64,000 nucleotides of DNA from JAXLWB01 sp046328715 (lineage in GTDB: Bacteria; Chloroflexota; Anaerolineae; Caldilineales; Caldilineaceae): NCBI GenBank assembly GCA_046328715.1, contig JAXLWB010000030.1:1-64000 (forward strand), given 5' to 3'. Positions 19,750-27,906 of this stretch are shown in pieces. Numbering within the stretch: the first letter of the stretch is position 1; each line of letters begins with the position of its first letter. The notes beneath the pieces are model-generated. The model had not been told where the DNA came from. It did not search any database and saw nothing but the letters and a program-made list of their open reading frames with translations. The position numbers were made by a program, and so were the translations under genes.

Positions 19750-19783
19750 AACATCTTCATTGCCTTACTTACAAACGAGGTAA

Positions 19784-19870
19784 AGGGGGCAGAGTGGCAG
19801 AGTTTAAAAGCGGCAGGATCGCTTTGCCACTCTGCTACTTTGCAACTTTTCCACTTTTCCACTTTTCCCT
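19784..19870. repeat. Palindromic spacer element, word family A
   Basis: Left arm GGGGGCAGAGTGGCAGAG (19784-19802 region) faces a right arm of direct words CTTTGCCACTCTGCTACTTT, then CCACTTTT repeated to 19870. The 7-bp periodicity in the right arm is plain. It lies between the divergent DUF3754 gene and the first eCIS-side ORF. The remaining 140 bp up to 20011 carry no further structure I can name. Confidence 0.65.
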
Positions 19871-20011
19871 ACAGACGCTCCAACAGACGCCACGCAGACG
19901 CTGCGCCGTATTGCGCCAGAGTAAGATGCCCGCAACAAGGCTGATTGCGGAAAATTAGACACTATCAGCCTTTGCTCTTATTCAATTGATTCAGGAAAGT
20001 GCTCTGCCGCC

Positions 20012-20251
20012 ATGGATTCATACGAGCCAAACACACACTCCTTCGTCGTCAAAGTCTGGCGCGAAGAAGAGGCGAGTCGCCAGAGTCCAGCAACATGGCG
20101 AGGGCACGTAACACACGTATTTAGCGGCGAGCGGCGCTACTTTCAGTCGCTGGCTGATCTTACAAGGTTTATCGAAGGTTATCTCGACACTTTGGGCGTC
20201 CCGCCAACTCGACCGTCAATACTGCACTGGTTGAGCAAACTGCGTCGCTGA
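20012..20251 (+). CDS. Small conserved-looking protein at the eCIS 5' edge
   Basis: A 79-residue soluble protein with no recognised family name. The sequence TWRGHVTHVFSGERRYFQSL followed by a helix (LTRFIEGYLDTLG) resembles short proteins often seen near eCIS genes in cyanobacteria and Chloroflexota, but this is recollection, not a search. CAGGAAAG lies upstream of the ATG at loose spacing. It is 80 bp before the DUF4255 gene on the same strand with a palindrome between. The function is unknown. Confidence 0.6.
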   Translation: MDSYEPNTHSFVVKVWREEEASRQSPATWRGHVTHVFSGERRYFQSLADLTRFIEGYLDTLGVPPTRPSILHWLSKLRR

Positions 20252-20268
20252 CAGACAGATCCGTCGGG

Positions 20269-20324
20269 CAGTGGACAGTAAGTCAGTCCAACTGTCCACT
20301 GACTCACTGTCTACTGTCCTACTG
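20269..20324. repeat. Palindromic spacer element, word family H
   Basis: Left arm CAGTGGACAGTAAGTCAGT pairs with right arm words ACTGTCCACTGACTCACTG, then CTACTGTCCTACTG. It occupies the entire gap before the DUF4255 start and ends 6 nt before the ATG at 20331. No Shine-Dalgarno sequence remains between. It shares GGACAGTAAGTCAG with the hairpin at 13575-13619. Confidence 0.75.
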
Positions 20325-20330
20325 AATTCT

Positions 20331-20909
20331 ATGGCAAACGTCTTTGCGCTTCACTCGGTCGGCAATTCTTTGATTACTTTTCTGCGCAATAGCTACCCCG
20401 CTACCTTGCAGAATCGTTTTGACTGCACCTTTCGTCTGCTCTCCAGCGGCGAACTGGACACGATCAACGACGCCGAGACGACCTTGTCCCTTTACTTGCA
20501 TCGGGTGACATTCAACGAGCACATGCGCAATCACGGGCGCAGCAACGGCAGCGCAGCCTCAACGACACCGCTGTCACTCGACCTGCACTTTTTACTATCG
20601 ATCTGGACTACTAGTGTGCTGGCCGAGCAGACGATCATGGCCTGGGCGATGTTACAGATTCATCGTCATCCTGCGCTCAACGCATCGATTCTCTCGCCCG
20701 ATGCCGGCTGGGATGCCCATGACGTGATCCAGGTGATGCCCGCCGAACTGACTAACGAAGAACTGGTGCGCATCTGGGATCGGCTCAAACCAAGCTACCG
20801 ACTGAGTACCCCTTACGTCGCCCGTATCGTACGCATCGACGCAGAGGGAGAGACGGATAGCTTGCCAGTCGTCAATACACGGTTTACCTACGAGGAGAAA
20901 AAGAAGTGA
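20331..20909 (+). CDS. DUF4255 protein, eCIS tail terminator (Afp16/Pvc16-like)
   Basis: A 192-residue protein matching the DUF4255 pattern: MANVFALHSVGNSLITFLRN at the N-terminus, then FRLLSSGELDT and TTLSLYLHRVTFNEHMRN. In Afp and PVC particles this protein caps the tube and sheath and fixes their length. Here it opens the structural locus instead of closing it as afp16 does. The ATG follows a palindromic element with no clear ribosome binding site. Upstream in-frame starts lie inside the repeat and are rejected. Confidence 0.88.
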   Translation: MANVFALHSVGNSLITFLRNSYPATLQNRFDCTFRLLSSGELDTINDAETTLSLYLHRVTFNEHMRNHGRSNGSAASTTPLSLDLHFLLSIWTTSVLAEQTIMAWAMLQIHRHPALNASILSPDAGWDAHDVIQVMPAELTNEELVRIWDRLKPSYRLSTPYVARIVRIDAEGETDSLPVVNTRFTYEEKKK

Positions 20910-21035
20910 TGCGTGATACGTGATGCGTGATTTGTCTGTCAACCTATTTCAGGACTTGACATTCTCTCCTTTCTTCTTTTACCGATTGTCCTATGGAGAT
21001 AGTTCACATTTCACGCATCACGTATCACGTTTCAC
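20906..21035. repeat. Palindromic element, word family B (copy 1)
   Basis: The left arm is a period-7 array (CGTGATG, CGTGATA, CGTGATG, CGTGATT; 20906-20933) that overlaps the DUF4255 stop codon. The right arm TTCACGCATCACGTATCACG (within 21003-21035) is its complement. The core contains CATTCTCTCC and GGAGATAG, recalling the cores at 24210-24318 and 31293-31414. It ends 7 nt before the next start codon. Confidence 0.75.
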
Positions 21036-21041
21036 TCAATT

Positions 21042-21770
21042 ATGGCTAGCGAAACTCTCACTCACCAGGTAACAGCCGCCCTGCGCTGCGTGGATGGCAA
21101 CAGTGGGCGCACCATCGCTTCGGCGCAGATTTCGGCCAGCGGCATTCAGTTTGTCCGCAACCGCAGCGGCGATTTTGTACTGGTCGATAGTCCAAACGTG
21201 CCGCAACTTATCGTGGTCGCCGATGACCGAGCAGGGGAGTACTTGCCACGTCGCTATATGTTGACGCTGCCGCGTGATCCCAATCCAGCCAACGCTGCTA
21301 CGGCAAACTCACTCTTTCAAGCGGCCCAAGTGGTGATGTACCCAACGGCTACCTCGCCCGTCACCTCTGGTTGGGCGATTGTACGTGTGACCGTGGTCAA
21401 CGCCACCACTAATGCACCGCTGCCCGGGGCACTGGTCCGCCTGGTGCAGACCGACGGCAACCGTCTGCTGGCACGTGGCGTAAGTGATTGGCGAGGGCGA
21501 GCCATAGGGGAAGCCTTGATCGCAGCACCCAATGTCCCTGCCATCACCTTTGGACCCGCCAATGGCGGCGATGATGGGGCCGTGCTGGTAGACACGATTG
21601 CCGCCAGCGTCGAAGCCTTTTTCGACCCGCAAGCCATCATCAGCGACGCTCACCCCCCCGATCCCGACGATCTCGAACAACGCCGCGCCCAACTCCCCAC
21701 CGCCGCCGTAGCGGTGATAATCTCGGCGGGGAAAAGTGTAGCAGTGAAGATTGGAGTTACGTTGCCTTGA
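21042..21770 (+). CDS. eCIS-associated Ig/carboxypeptidase-regulatory-like protein
   Basis: A 242-residue protein with no signal peptide. The N-terminal 90 residues form a beta-rich module (TAALRCVDGNSGRTIASAQI). Residues about 115-190 look like a carboxypeptidase-regulatory-like Ig fold (VVNATTNAPLPGALVRLVQT ... GVSDWRGRAIGEALI). The last 60 residues are an acidic linker and a short beta segment. Its position between the terminator and the sheath suggests a structural or surface-decoration role in the particle (inference). A specific Afp equivalent was not recognised. No ribosome binding site is seen; a repeat arm abuts the ATG. Confidence 0.7.
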   Translation: MASETLTHQVTAALRCVDGNSGRTIASAQISASGIQFVRNRSGDFVLVDSPNVPQLIVVADDRAGEYLPRRYMLTLPRDPNPANAATANSLFQAAQVVMYPTATSPVTSGWAIVRVTVVNATTNAPLPGALVRLVQTDGNRLLARGVSDWRGRAIGEALIAAPNVPAITFGPANGGDDGAVLVDTIAASVEAFFDPQAIISDAHPPDPDDLEQRRAQLPTAAVAVIISAGKSVAVKIGVTLP

Positions 21771-21780
21771 ATTAAGCAAA

Positions 21781-21862
21781 GAGATTAGGAGATTGAGAGA
21801 TCGGGAAATTGTTCAAATCTCTCAATCTCAATTCACGCATCACGCATCACGTTTCACGCATC
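21781..21862. repeat. Composite palindromic element, word families C and B
   Basis: A period-8 array GAGATTAGGAGATTGAGAGA faces its complement AATCTCTCAATCTC across a short loop. It is followed at once by a family-B right arm (TCACGCATCACGCATCACG). Two word families therefore sit side by side in one spacer. The AAGGAG of the sheath gene begins about 10 bp after it. Confidence 0.7.
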
Positions 21863-21884
21863 AGTCCTATAAGGAGTCCTCTCT

Positions 21885-23657
21885 ATGCCTGAATACTTAG
21901 CACCTGGTGTCTATGTCGAAGAGGTGAGTTTTCGCCCTCCGTCGATTGAAGGCGTCAGCACCAGCACCACTGCCTTTGTCGGTCCTACACGCAAGGGACC
22001 GCTCAACAGCGCCGAGTTGGTGACCAGTTTTGGCGAGTTTGCCCGCATCTATGGCGGCTACGGCGATCTCTCCTTTGCCGCGGGTCAGAGCATCACAAAT
22101 TATATGGCCCACGCCGTGCGCGCCTTTTTCAACAATGGTGGCTCGCGCCTTTTTATTGCCCGTACCTTCGTGCCGCGTGCAGCCAACAATAATGGCATTG
22201 CCCAGTCAGGCTTTATCGTGGATGATGCCGACAACGAGGCAAGCTTTGTGGCAATGGCTCCAGGCTCAGGCTCCAGTGGCGTTGTGCGGGTACGCGAGAA
22301 ACGCATTCCGGCCAGCGCTGTGACATTGGGTTCCGCCCCTTCCGGATCGTTGATGAGTATGGCAGGTGCAGCAGCGAACGATCCGCCCCAGTTTTTCCAG
22401 AAGATAGGCAACGTCTGGCTCAATGCCGCAACACTGGCTCCTGACAGTGCACTCAATCTCGATACTGGCTTGACGAGCAACGTGCGCCTCCACCTGGTGA
22501 CGGTAGAATCTACAGACGCCGATGGCACCGTGATCGTGCAGGATGACCTCGGTTATGCGGCGGATCATCCCCGCTCGATCCGTTCGGTGCTTAGTCAGAA
22601 TCCAACACGTCGCTCGGATGCAGTGGCTAATCCTTTCTTTCTTTCGATTCGTAACAATGTCATTCCGCTTGCGCTGCGCAATGGACTCTTCCCCAGTGGC
22701 GATAGCAACAGCTTTGCCATCACTGATGGCAACGACGGTGCTGAACCGACGGCAACCCTCAACAACGATCTTCAGAATCTCAATGCCTCGGCCTATTCCG
22801 AAGCACTCGAGCGGTTAGAGGCGATTGAGGACATTTCGATTGTCGCTGCGCCAGGATATTCGGCATTGGGGGCTGCCAATGCCGAAGCTATCCAAAATGC
22901 ATTACTCTCACACGTCGATGTCAATGCCAAATATCGTATCGCCGTGCTCGACAGTGCGCTGGATGATGATCTCACCAGCGTACAAGCCACGCGTGGCGAG
23001 ATCGATTCCAGCCACGCTGCCCTTTATTTCCCTTGGTATGTCACTGACAATCCGCTGGCGACGCCCGACAACGAGCTGATTCCCAAAGAAGTTCCGGTGC
23101 CGCCCTCGGGTGCGCTCTGCGGTATCTACGCCCGCAACGATGCGCTCAACGGTGTTTGGAAAGCGCCCGCCAACGAAATAGTGCTCGGGGCCTTGCGCTT
23201 CGTGGTTGACATCAATCAAAGCCAGCAAGAGATCCTCAACCCGGTCGGTATCAACTGTCTGCGCTACTTCTTTGGTCGTGGCAATCGGGTGTGGGGTGCG
23301 CGCACCGTCTCTTCCGACCCGATGTGGAAGTATGTCAACGTGCGTCGTTACTTCAACTATCTAGAACGATCGATTGACCGTTCGACCCAGTGGGCCGTCT
23401 TCGAAGCCAACGGCGAGCGGCTTTGGGCGGCGATTCGCGGTGCCGTCTCCGACTTTCTCTTTAACGAATGGCGCAGTGGAGCCTTGCTCGGCGGTACCCC
23501 CGAAGAAGCCTATTTTGTGCGCTGTGACCGCAGCACCATGACCCAAAACGATCTCGACAACGGGCGTCTGATCTGCGAAATCGGCGTGGCCGTGCTCAAA
23601 CCAGCCGAATTCGTCATCTTCCGCATCGGCCAGAAGACGGCTGAGGCTCGTTCCTAA
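21885..23657 (+). CDS. eCIS tail sheath protein 1 (Afp2/Pvc2-like)
   Basis: A 590-residue contractile sheath subunit. The N-terminus PEYLAPGVYVEEVSF is the classic sheath start. PTRKGPLNSAELVTSFGEF and the C-terminal AYFVRCDRSTMTQNDLDNG ... PAEFVIFRIGQ are hallmark phage/eCIS sheath motifs. The sheath surrounds the tube and drives it forward on contraction. It has AAGGAG before the ATG, the best site in the locus, as expected for a very abundant protein. The tube gene follows, 107 bp downstream. Confidence 0.95.
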   Translation: MPEYLAPGVYVEEVSFRPPSIEGVSTSTTAFVGPTRKGPLNSAELVTSFGEFARIYGGYGDLSFAAGQSITNYMAHAVRAFFNNGGSRLFIARTFVPRAANNNGIAQSGFIVDDADNEASFVAMAPGSGSSGVVRVREKRIPASAVTLGSAPSGSLMSMAGAAANDPPQFFQKIGNVWLNAATLAPDSALNLDTGLTSNVRLHLVTVESTDADGTVIVQDDLGYAADHPRSIRSVLSQNPTRRSDAVANPFFLSIRNNVIPLALRNGLFPSGDSNSFAITDGNDGAEPTATLNNDLQNLNASAYSEALERLEAIEDISIVAAPGYSALGAANAEAIQNALLSHVDVNAKYRIAVLDSALDDDLTSVQATRGEIDSSHAALYFPWYVTDNPLATPDNELIPKEVPVPPSGALCGIYARNDALNGVWKAPANEIVLGALRFVVDINQSQQEILNPVGINCLRYFFGRGNRVWGARTVSSDPMWKYVNVRRYFNYLERSIDRSTQWAVFEANGERLWAAIRGAVSDFLFNEWRSGALLGGTPEEAYFVRCDRSTMTQNDLDNGRLICEIGVAVLKPAEFVIFRIGQKTAEARS

Positions 23658-23737
23658 TCTCTCAATCACCCAATCTCTTAATCTCCTAATCTCAGCTCAT
23701 CGTAGAGATTCAGAGATTGGGAGATTAAGAGATTGGT
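23655..23737. repeat. Palindromic spacer element, word family C
   Basis: Period-8 words AATCACCC, AATCTCTT, AATCTCCT (left arm) pair with GATTGGGA, GATTAAGA, GATTGG (right arm). The hairpin lies between the sheath 1 stop and the tube 1 start. It is a candidate for differential mRNA stability within the operon. A GAGG site follows it before the tube ATG. Confidence 0.75.
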
Positions 23738-23764
23738 GGTGAATCTACACTTACGAGGTAACTA

Positions 23765-24208
23765 ATGGCCAATCGAGATATTCCCTATAGCGCCTTTAAC
23801 TATATCGTCGCCTTTAACAATGCCGAAATCTTTGGTGGTTTTTCCGAAGTTTCGGGCATGGGCGTTGAGTTTACGATTGCCGAATACCGCAACGGCAACG
23901 ACCCCGAAAATCACGTACGCAAAGTGATCGGCAACCACAAAGCGAGCGACACCACCATCAAACGTGGCATCATCAATTCCAAGGCCGTCTGGAATTGGAT
24001 CAAAGCCTCTTATACGGGTGGTCCGGCTGTCAAGATGAATGTCAAGATCACCTTGCTCGACGAAGCGCGTAACCCGGTGCAAAGCTGGCTACTACGCAGC
24101 GCCATGCTCAAATCCTACAAAGGACCTACCCTCACCGGCAAAGGTGGCGAAGATGTCGCCATCGAAGAGATGGTGCTGGCCTCGGAAGGGTTTGAGATCG
24201 AAGCGTAA
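23765..24208 (+). CDS. eCIS inner tube protein 1 (Afp1/gp19-like)
   Basis: A 147-residue T4 gp19-like tube subunit. The family pattern is clear: SAFNYIVAFNNAEIFGGFSE followed by VSGMGVEFTIAEYRNGNDPE, HKASDTTIKRG, and the C-terminal EMVLASEGFEIEA. Hexamers stack to form the inner tube that is pushed through the target membrane. GAGG precedes the ATG. It lies between the two sheath genes, as in Afp-type clusters where tube and sheath alternate. Confidence 0.95.
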   Translation: MANRDIPYSAFNYIVAFNNAEIFGGFSEVSGMGVEFTIAEYRNGNDPENHVRKVIGNHKASDTTIKRGIINSKAVWNWIKASYTGGPAVKMNVKITLLDEARNPVQSWLLRSAMLKSYKGPTLTGKGGEDVAIEEMVLASEGFEIEA

Positions 24209-24209
24209 A

Positions 24210-24318
24210 ACGTGAAGAGTGATGCGTGAACAAAATGCCTTGTCCATTCTTCTCTTGACTTTTGCCCAATAAAGATAGCATCCGATTCACGTATCACGAG
24301 TTACGCATCACGTATCAA
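24210..24318. repeat. Palindromic element, word family B (copy 2)
   Basis: Left arm ACGTGAAGAGTGATGCGTGA and right arm ATTCACGTATCACGAGTTAC plus GCATCACGTATC. The core CCATTCTTCTCT ... ATAAAGATAGCATCC is conserved with the copy at 31293-31414 in the opposite orientation, so this is a true dispersed element. It ends 6 nt before the second sheath ATG. Confidence 0.8.
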
Positions 24319-24324
24319 AACATC

Positions 24325-25842
24325 ATGATCGGACTCCGTTTTGAAGACCAACCACCACGGGTGATCAGCGACCCAAACCGCGCCGACATTGCCTGTTTCA
24401 TCGGCTTTGTCGGGCGGCGGGCGACACCATTGCCTGGCGAAGTGGGGCGCTGGCTCTATGAGCGGCAGTGGATCGCCGCCCCTGACGCCAATAGCGATCT
24501 GCTCAACCTGCCGACGCCAGTGGATACCTGGGAGGTCTTCGATCTGCTCTTCGAGTGGGAGAAGCGCTCCTTGGGGAGCCAGGATCAGCTTCTACCTACC
24601 TATCTCGGCGTGGCCGTGCGCTCCTACTTTGCGCAGGGAGGTCGCAAGTGTTACGTGATTCGGGTTGATGATCCGTGGCCCTATCTGCAAGCGCCTGACA
24701 ACCGGGATGCCTATATTGAGGATCACATGGATCAACTCTTGCCCGGCTATAGCGGCAGTGTCATTGAAGCGTCGCCAGTTGCACCCAAAAGCTGGAAAGG
24801 AATCGGCCATCTCTTTGGCCTGACCGATGTCTCGTTTCTCTGTCTGCCCGACCTGGCTGAGATCGTACGCAATCCGGAAGCGAAGATCGATCCAAAAATT
24901 GAACTGCCGCCAGAACCAGAACAATTTGTGGAATGTTCGGATGAATTACCTGTACCGCAAGATCGTCTGACACCACGCGTCAACGCACCCCGCTGCGACG
25001 AGACAGGATATCGGGCCTGGAGCAAAGCCATGGGTGTCTGTGCCCAATTTCTCAACCGAATGCAACGAGAAGTGCAGTTGGTGGCCAGCGTACCTTTGCC
25101 CGAAACGGGGTCAGATGCTGAACAAAATTTATTGGATTATTTGAAAAAACATGTCGGTGATCCTCTGGCCCAATTGCCTAAGGAAACAGCCACCGGCATG
25201 GCGTCGGCTTTTGTGCAGTTGAGTTACCCCTGGCTACGCACCTCAGCCTCAGCCAATTTGCCGCAGGGATTAGAAAGTCCGGATGGCGTGCTGACGGGAC
25301 TGCTGGCACGTAACGCACTGGCTCGCGGTGCCTTTCGCAGTGCCGCCAACTTGCCGCCAGTAGATGTCCATGACCTAGTGCCTACGCTCAATCGTCACCA
25401 GATCGAAAGCCTAGCGGAGCGCGTCTCGCTCTTTGCGCTTACACCCGATGGGCTACGCCTTGTATCGGATGTAACGACCAGCTTGCAAAGCAGTTATCGC
25501 CAGGCGCATGTGAATCGTCTGCTTTCGACCCTGGTGCGTGCGGCTCGCCGCCTAGGGGAAGATGCACTTTTTGAAGTTTCCGGGGAACGTCTGTGGACGC
25601 AGATCCGGGACCAGTTACGTTGGCTGCTCGAAGGCTTTCGCAGCGCTGGGGCACTGCGTGGCGAATCGGAGGAAGAAGCCTACTTCGTGCGCTGTGACCG
25701 CAGCACCATGACCCAGAACGACATCGACAATGGTCGTGTCATCGCCCAAATCCAAATCGACCCCGCCGCCGCCATTGACGCCATTACCGTCGTCCTGGCC
25801 ATGGACGAAGGCGGCCAAGTCTCGCTGGTAGGGCAAGTGTAG
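24325..25842 (+). CDS. eCIS tail sheath protein 2 (Afp3/Afp4-like)
   Basis: A 505-residue second sheath-type protein. The N-terminal half is divergent (CFIGFVGRRATPLPGEVGRW). The C-terminal region is near-identical to sheath 1: AYFVRCDRSTMTQND is shared residue for residue, followed by IDNGRVIAQIQI. Accessory sheath variants in Afp-like systems form the baseplate-proximal ring. The last 20 residues replace the usual PAEFIVF ending with a short unrelated tail. I chose the ATG at 24325, right after a repeat arm; the longer frame begins within the repeat. Confidence 0.9.
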   Translation: MIGLRFEDQPPRVISDPNRADIACFIGFVGRRATPLPGEVGRWLYERQWIAAPDANSDLLNLPTPVDTWEVFDLLFEWEKRSLGSQDQLLPTYLGVAVRSYFAQGGRKCYVIRVDDPWPYLQAPDNRDAYIEDHMDQLLPGYSGSVIEASPVAPKSWKGIGHLFGLTDVSFLCLPDLAEIVRNPEAKIDPKIELPPEPEQFVECSDELPVPQDRLTPRVNAPRCDETGYRAWSKAMGVCAQFLNRMQREVQLVASVPLPETGSDAEQNLLDYLKKHVGDPLAQLPKETATGMASAFVQLSYPWLRTSASANLPQGLESPDGVLTGLLARNALARGAFRSAANLPPVDVHDLVPTLNRHQIESLAERVSLFALTPDGLRLVSDVTTSLQSSYRQAHVNRLLSTLVRAARRLGEDALFEVSGERLWTQIRDQLRWLLEGFRSAGALRGESEEEAYFVRCDRSTMTQNDIDNGRVIAQIQIDPAAAIDAITVVLAMDEGGQVSLVGQV

Positions 25843-25857
25843 CTTATGAAACACGAA

Positions 25858-26010
25858 CCCCACCCTAACCCTCCCCTGCTAAGGGAGGGAATTATCACAG
25901 GGAAGATGATTTTTAGTGGACAAAAGAACAAACCTAATCTGCTCCTTCACGGTTCCCTCCCTGCTTCGGCTTCGACGTGAGCTCAGCCGAACGGGAGGGT
26001 TAGGGTGGGG
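25858..26010 (+). repeat. Dispersed palindromic element, family D (forward copy)
   Basis: A 153-bp element bounded by CCCCACCCTAACCCTCCC and its complement GGGAGGGTTAGGGTGGGG. The first 32 bp (25858-25889) are identical to the reverse complement of the element at 31822-31947. Interior blocks also match (TCACAGG, GTGGAC, CCTTCACGGTT). The right half holds an extra insert around 25960-25992. It looks like a non-autonomous MITE-like or BIME-like repeat. It fills the spacer before tube 2. Confidence 0.8.
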
Positions 26011-26039
26011 TTGACTCGGCAGTACCCTGCATCTTTTTT

Positions 26040-26522
26040 ATGGCCAAGGAATATTTACTAGACCCACTTCATGTCTTTCGCTTTGAGATTGAGTTCACCG
26101 AGACTCAACTCGACGGCACGGTTGGCTCGGCGGTTCCCTTCTGCAAGGGAGCCTTTTCCGAGTGTACAGGGCTAGAAGCCACGATGGACCCTAAAGTGAT
26201 TAAGGAGGGCGGGCGCAACTACGGCATGGCGCAGCGGGCGGGTCAGGTGACCTTTGCCACCGTGATTCTCAAGCGGGGCATCACCGAAGCGCGCCACCTC
26301 TGGCAATGGTTCGAGTTTGTCAATAAGGCTGGCGCTTACGCCTATCGCATCAACGCCACGATCAAGTTGCTCGATGGCGCAGGCAAACCCAAGCTCAAGT
26401 GGATCCTGACCAATGCGCTGCCTGTCAAGTTCAAATCGCCCGATCTCAACGCTGCCGCCGCTGAAATCGGCATTGAAGAACTGCACCTAGCACACGAGGG
26501 GATGATCGTGGAAAGACCGTAA
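26040..26522 (+). CDS. eCIS inner tube protein 2 (Afp5/gp19-like)
   Basis: A 160-residue gp19-like protein, longer than tube 1. Motifs are FRFEIEFTETQLD near the start, FSECTGLEATMDPKVIKEGG, TFATVILKRGITE, and a conserved end IEELHLAHEGMIVE. In Afp systems the second tube protein is the initiator that joins tube and spike. No ribosome binding site lies before the ATG; T-rich sequence precedes it. It is followed by the CIS tube/LysM-type gene. Confidence 0.93.
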   Translation: MAKEYLLDPLHVFRFEIEFTETQLDGTVGSAVPFCKGAFSECTGLEATMDPKVIKEGGRNYGMAQRAGQVTFATVILKRGITEARHLWQWFEFVNKAGAYAYRINATIKLLDGAGKPKLKWILTNALPVKFKSPDLNAAAAEIGIEELHLAHEGMIVERP

Positions 26523-26536
26523 CAGCGAAGGAACTG

Positions 26537-26590
26537 GTACCTGACTCATCACTCAATTACCAATCAGCCAATAACGAGTTACCTAATCAA
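26537..26590. repeat. Word-repeat spacer, family E (weak)
   Basis: The gap contains ATCACTCAATTACCAATCAG and AACGAGTTACC, a degenerate run of the ATTACC words seen at 37684-37720. Pairing between its halves is poor. It may be a decayed or single-arm copy. It ends just before the ATG at 26596, which lacks a clear ribosome binding site. Confidence 0.4.
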
Positions 26591-26595
26591 CGCAT

Positions 26596-27675
26596 ATGCC
26601 CGACTCACTGACCAAAGCCCGTTTGGGCGAAGCCGATCCAAATAAGCCGCAGCAGATGAAGGCAGGCAGCGATTTTGCCGTGCACTTCAACCCGGTCTCG
26701 CTGCAATATACGCTCAAAAACACACTCAAAGAGGGCAGCGGCAAGAGCAAACAACAACACGTCAGCCAGACCAGCGCGCAGCTTTCATTGGAGTTGATCT
26801 TCGACACCACCCACAGCGGCGAGGATGTGCGGGTTCACACAGTCAAGGTGGTCAATCTGATGAAGCCCGATGCCAAGACCAAGGCACCACCCACCGTGCA
26901 ATTCGAGTGGGGAACCTTTATGTTTCGAGGACTGATCGACTCGTATAAAGAGACAATTGACTTTTTTGCCGCCAACGGCGTCCCGCTACGCTCTACGCTG
27001 AGCCTGACACTGGCCAGTCAGGATAAAGTCTTTGACACCAGCTCAGCCTCGAAAGATCGCGGCGCAGATGTCACGACACCGGGTGGCCCCAGTCTCGACC
27101 CGACCAAAACCGCCCAACTGGCAGGCGATCCTAAAGCGGCGCGTTCGATTGCCAGCAGCAACAACCAAGAGAGTCTGCGCTTTTCCAAAGGCCCGCTAAC
27201 CGTCGAAGCCAATGTCAAGCTCAATGGTCCTACAGCTTTTGCCAGCGGCAGTGCAGGTCTCAGCGCAGGGGGTAGTGGTGGTATCGGTGGTGGCATTGGC
27301 GTCAGTGGCGGCGCTGGTATTGGCGTTGGTGGGGGAATCAGTGGTGGCATCGGTGCAAGTGCCGGGGCAAGCATTGGCATCAGCGGTGGGGTCACGGGTG
27401 GAACTGGCGTTTCAGTCAGTAGCAGTTCGAGCGCATCCTTTGGCGTCTCGGCCAGCGAAGGAGCCTTTGCCAATCTGCGTGCCCAAGTCGATCTACCCCG
27501 CGAGATCACGCTTGATACCAGCAAACTCTTACCTGCGCCATCCCTACCTGGCATCTCCACCGACAGTGGCGCAACCTTCAGCCTTGGCGGTCAAGCCAAA
27601 CTCGAGGGCAGCGCCTCGCTCAAAGCCGACGTCGGGGCTAAAGCCAGTCTAAAAGGGAAAATACAGTTTGATTGA
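26596..27675 (+). CDS. CIS tube / Afp7-like protein with glycine-rich C-terminal half
   Basis: A 359-residue protein. Residues 1 to about 145 match the contractile-injection-system tube/LysM-type N-terminal domain (VHFNPVSLQYTLKNTLKEGS ... LSLELIFDTTHSGEDVR ... MFRGLIDSYKETIDFF). This domain joins spike and tube in Afp7 and T4 gp53-like proteins. No LysM repeat follows. Instead, residues about 205-300 are an unusual Gly/Ser/Ala tract built of GGIGxGxG units, then a short amphipathic tail. The C-terminal replacement is the odd part. The ATG lies after word-repeat DNA. Confidence 0.85.
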   Translation: MPDSLTKARLGEADPNKPQQMKAGSDFAVHFNPVSLQYTLKNTLKEGSGKSKQQHVSQTSAQLSLELIFDTTHSGEDVRVHTVKVVNLMKPDAKTKAPPTVQFEWGTFMFRGLIDSYKETIDFFAANGVPLRSTLSLTLASQDKVFDTSSASKDRGADVTTPGGPSLDPTKTAQLAGDPKAARSIASSNNQESLRFSKGPLTVEANVKLNGPTAFASGSAGLSAGGSGGIGGGIGVSGGAGIGVGGGISGGIGASAGASIGISGGVTGGTGVSVSSSSSASFGVSASEGAFANLRAQVDLPREITLDTSKLLPAPSLPGISTDSGATFSLGGQAKLEGSASLKADVGAKASLKGKIQFD

Positions 27676-27725
27676 TCAATGACTTGTGATCCGTGCTCCG
27701 TGACTTTTAACGAAGGAATACTACC

Positions 27726-27899
27726 ATGCCCGTACTTATCGACCAAGTCAGTGCCGAAATTGAAGCGCCGCCACGTGAGCAATTCACCGAACAACGTGCG
27801 CAGCCTGTCACCGAGCCAACACCCCAGCAACAACAAGATGCCCTGCGACGCAAACTGCGTCAGATGGAACAGCGAAGAATGAGATTAAAAGCTGACTAA
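27726..27899 (+). CDS. 57-residue eCIS small protein (Afp6/DUF5908-like candidate)
   Basis: A short ORF between the Afp7-like and gpD-like genes. It starts MPVLIDQVSAEIEAPP, has a Gln/Pro-rich middle and ends in a basic helix (LRRKLRQMEQRRMRLKAD). Small proteins of 50-60 residues starting MP-x-(E/L)I are found at this place in Afp-type clusters (Afp6, DUF5908 family), which supports it being real. GAAGGA lies about 9 nt before the ATG, a good ribosome binding site. The function is not known; a baseplate chaperone or adaptor is possible. Confidence 0.7.
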   Translation: MPVLIDQVSAEIEAPPREQFTEQRAQPVTEPTPQQQQDALRRKLRQMEQRRMRLKAD

Positions 27900-27906
27900 T
27901 TGAATC

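Noticed and set aside
19871..20011. Possible tRNA or small RNA in the gap before the eCIS locus
   Set aside because: No cloverleaf, anticodon arm or terminator could be drawn; nothing supports an RNA gene.
20906..24318. CRISPR array suggested by repeated CGTGATGCGTGAT words
   Set aside because: The repeats are period 7-8 with no unique spacers of regular length and form inverted arms; no cas genes are present.
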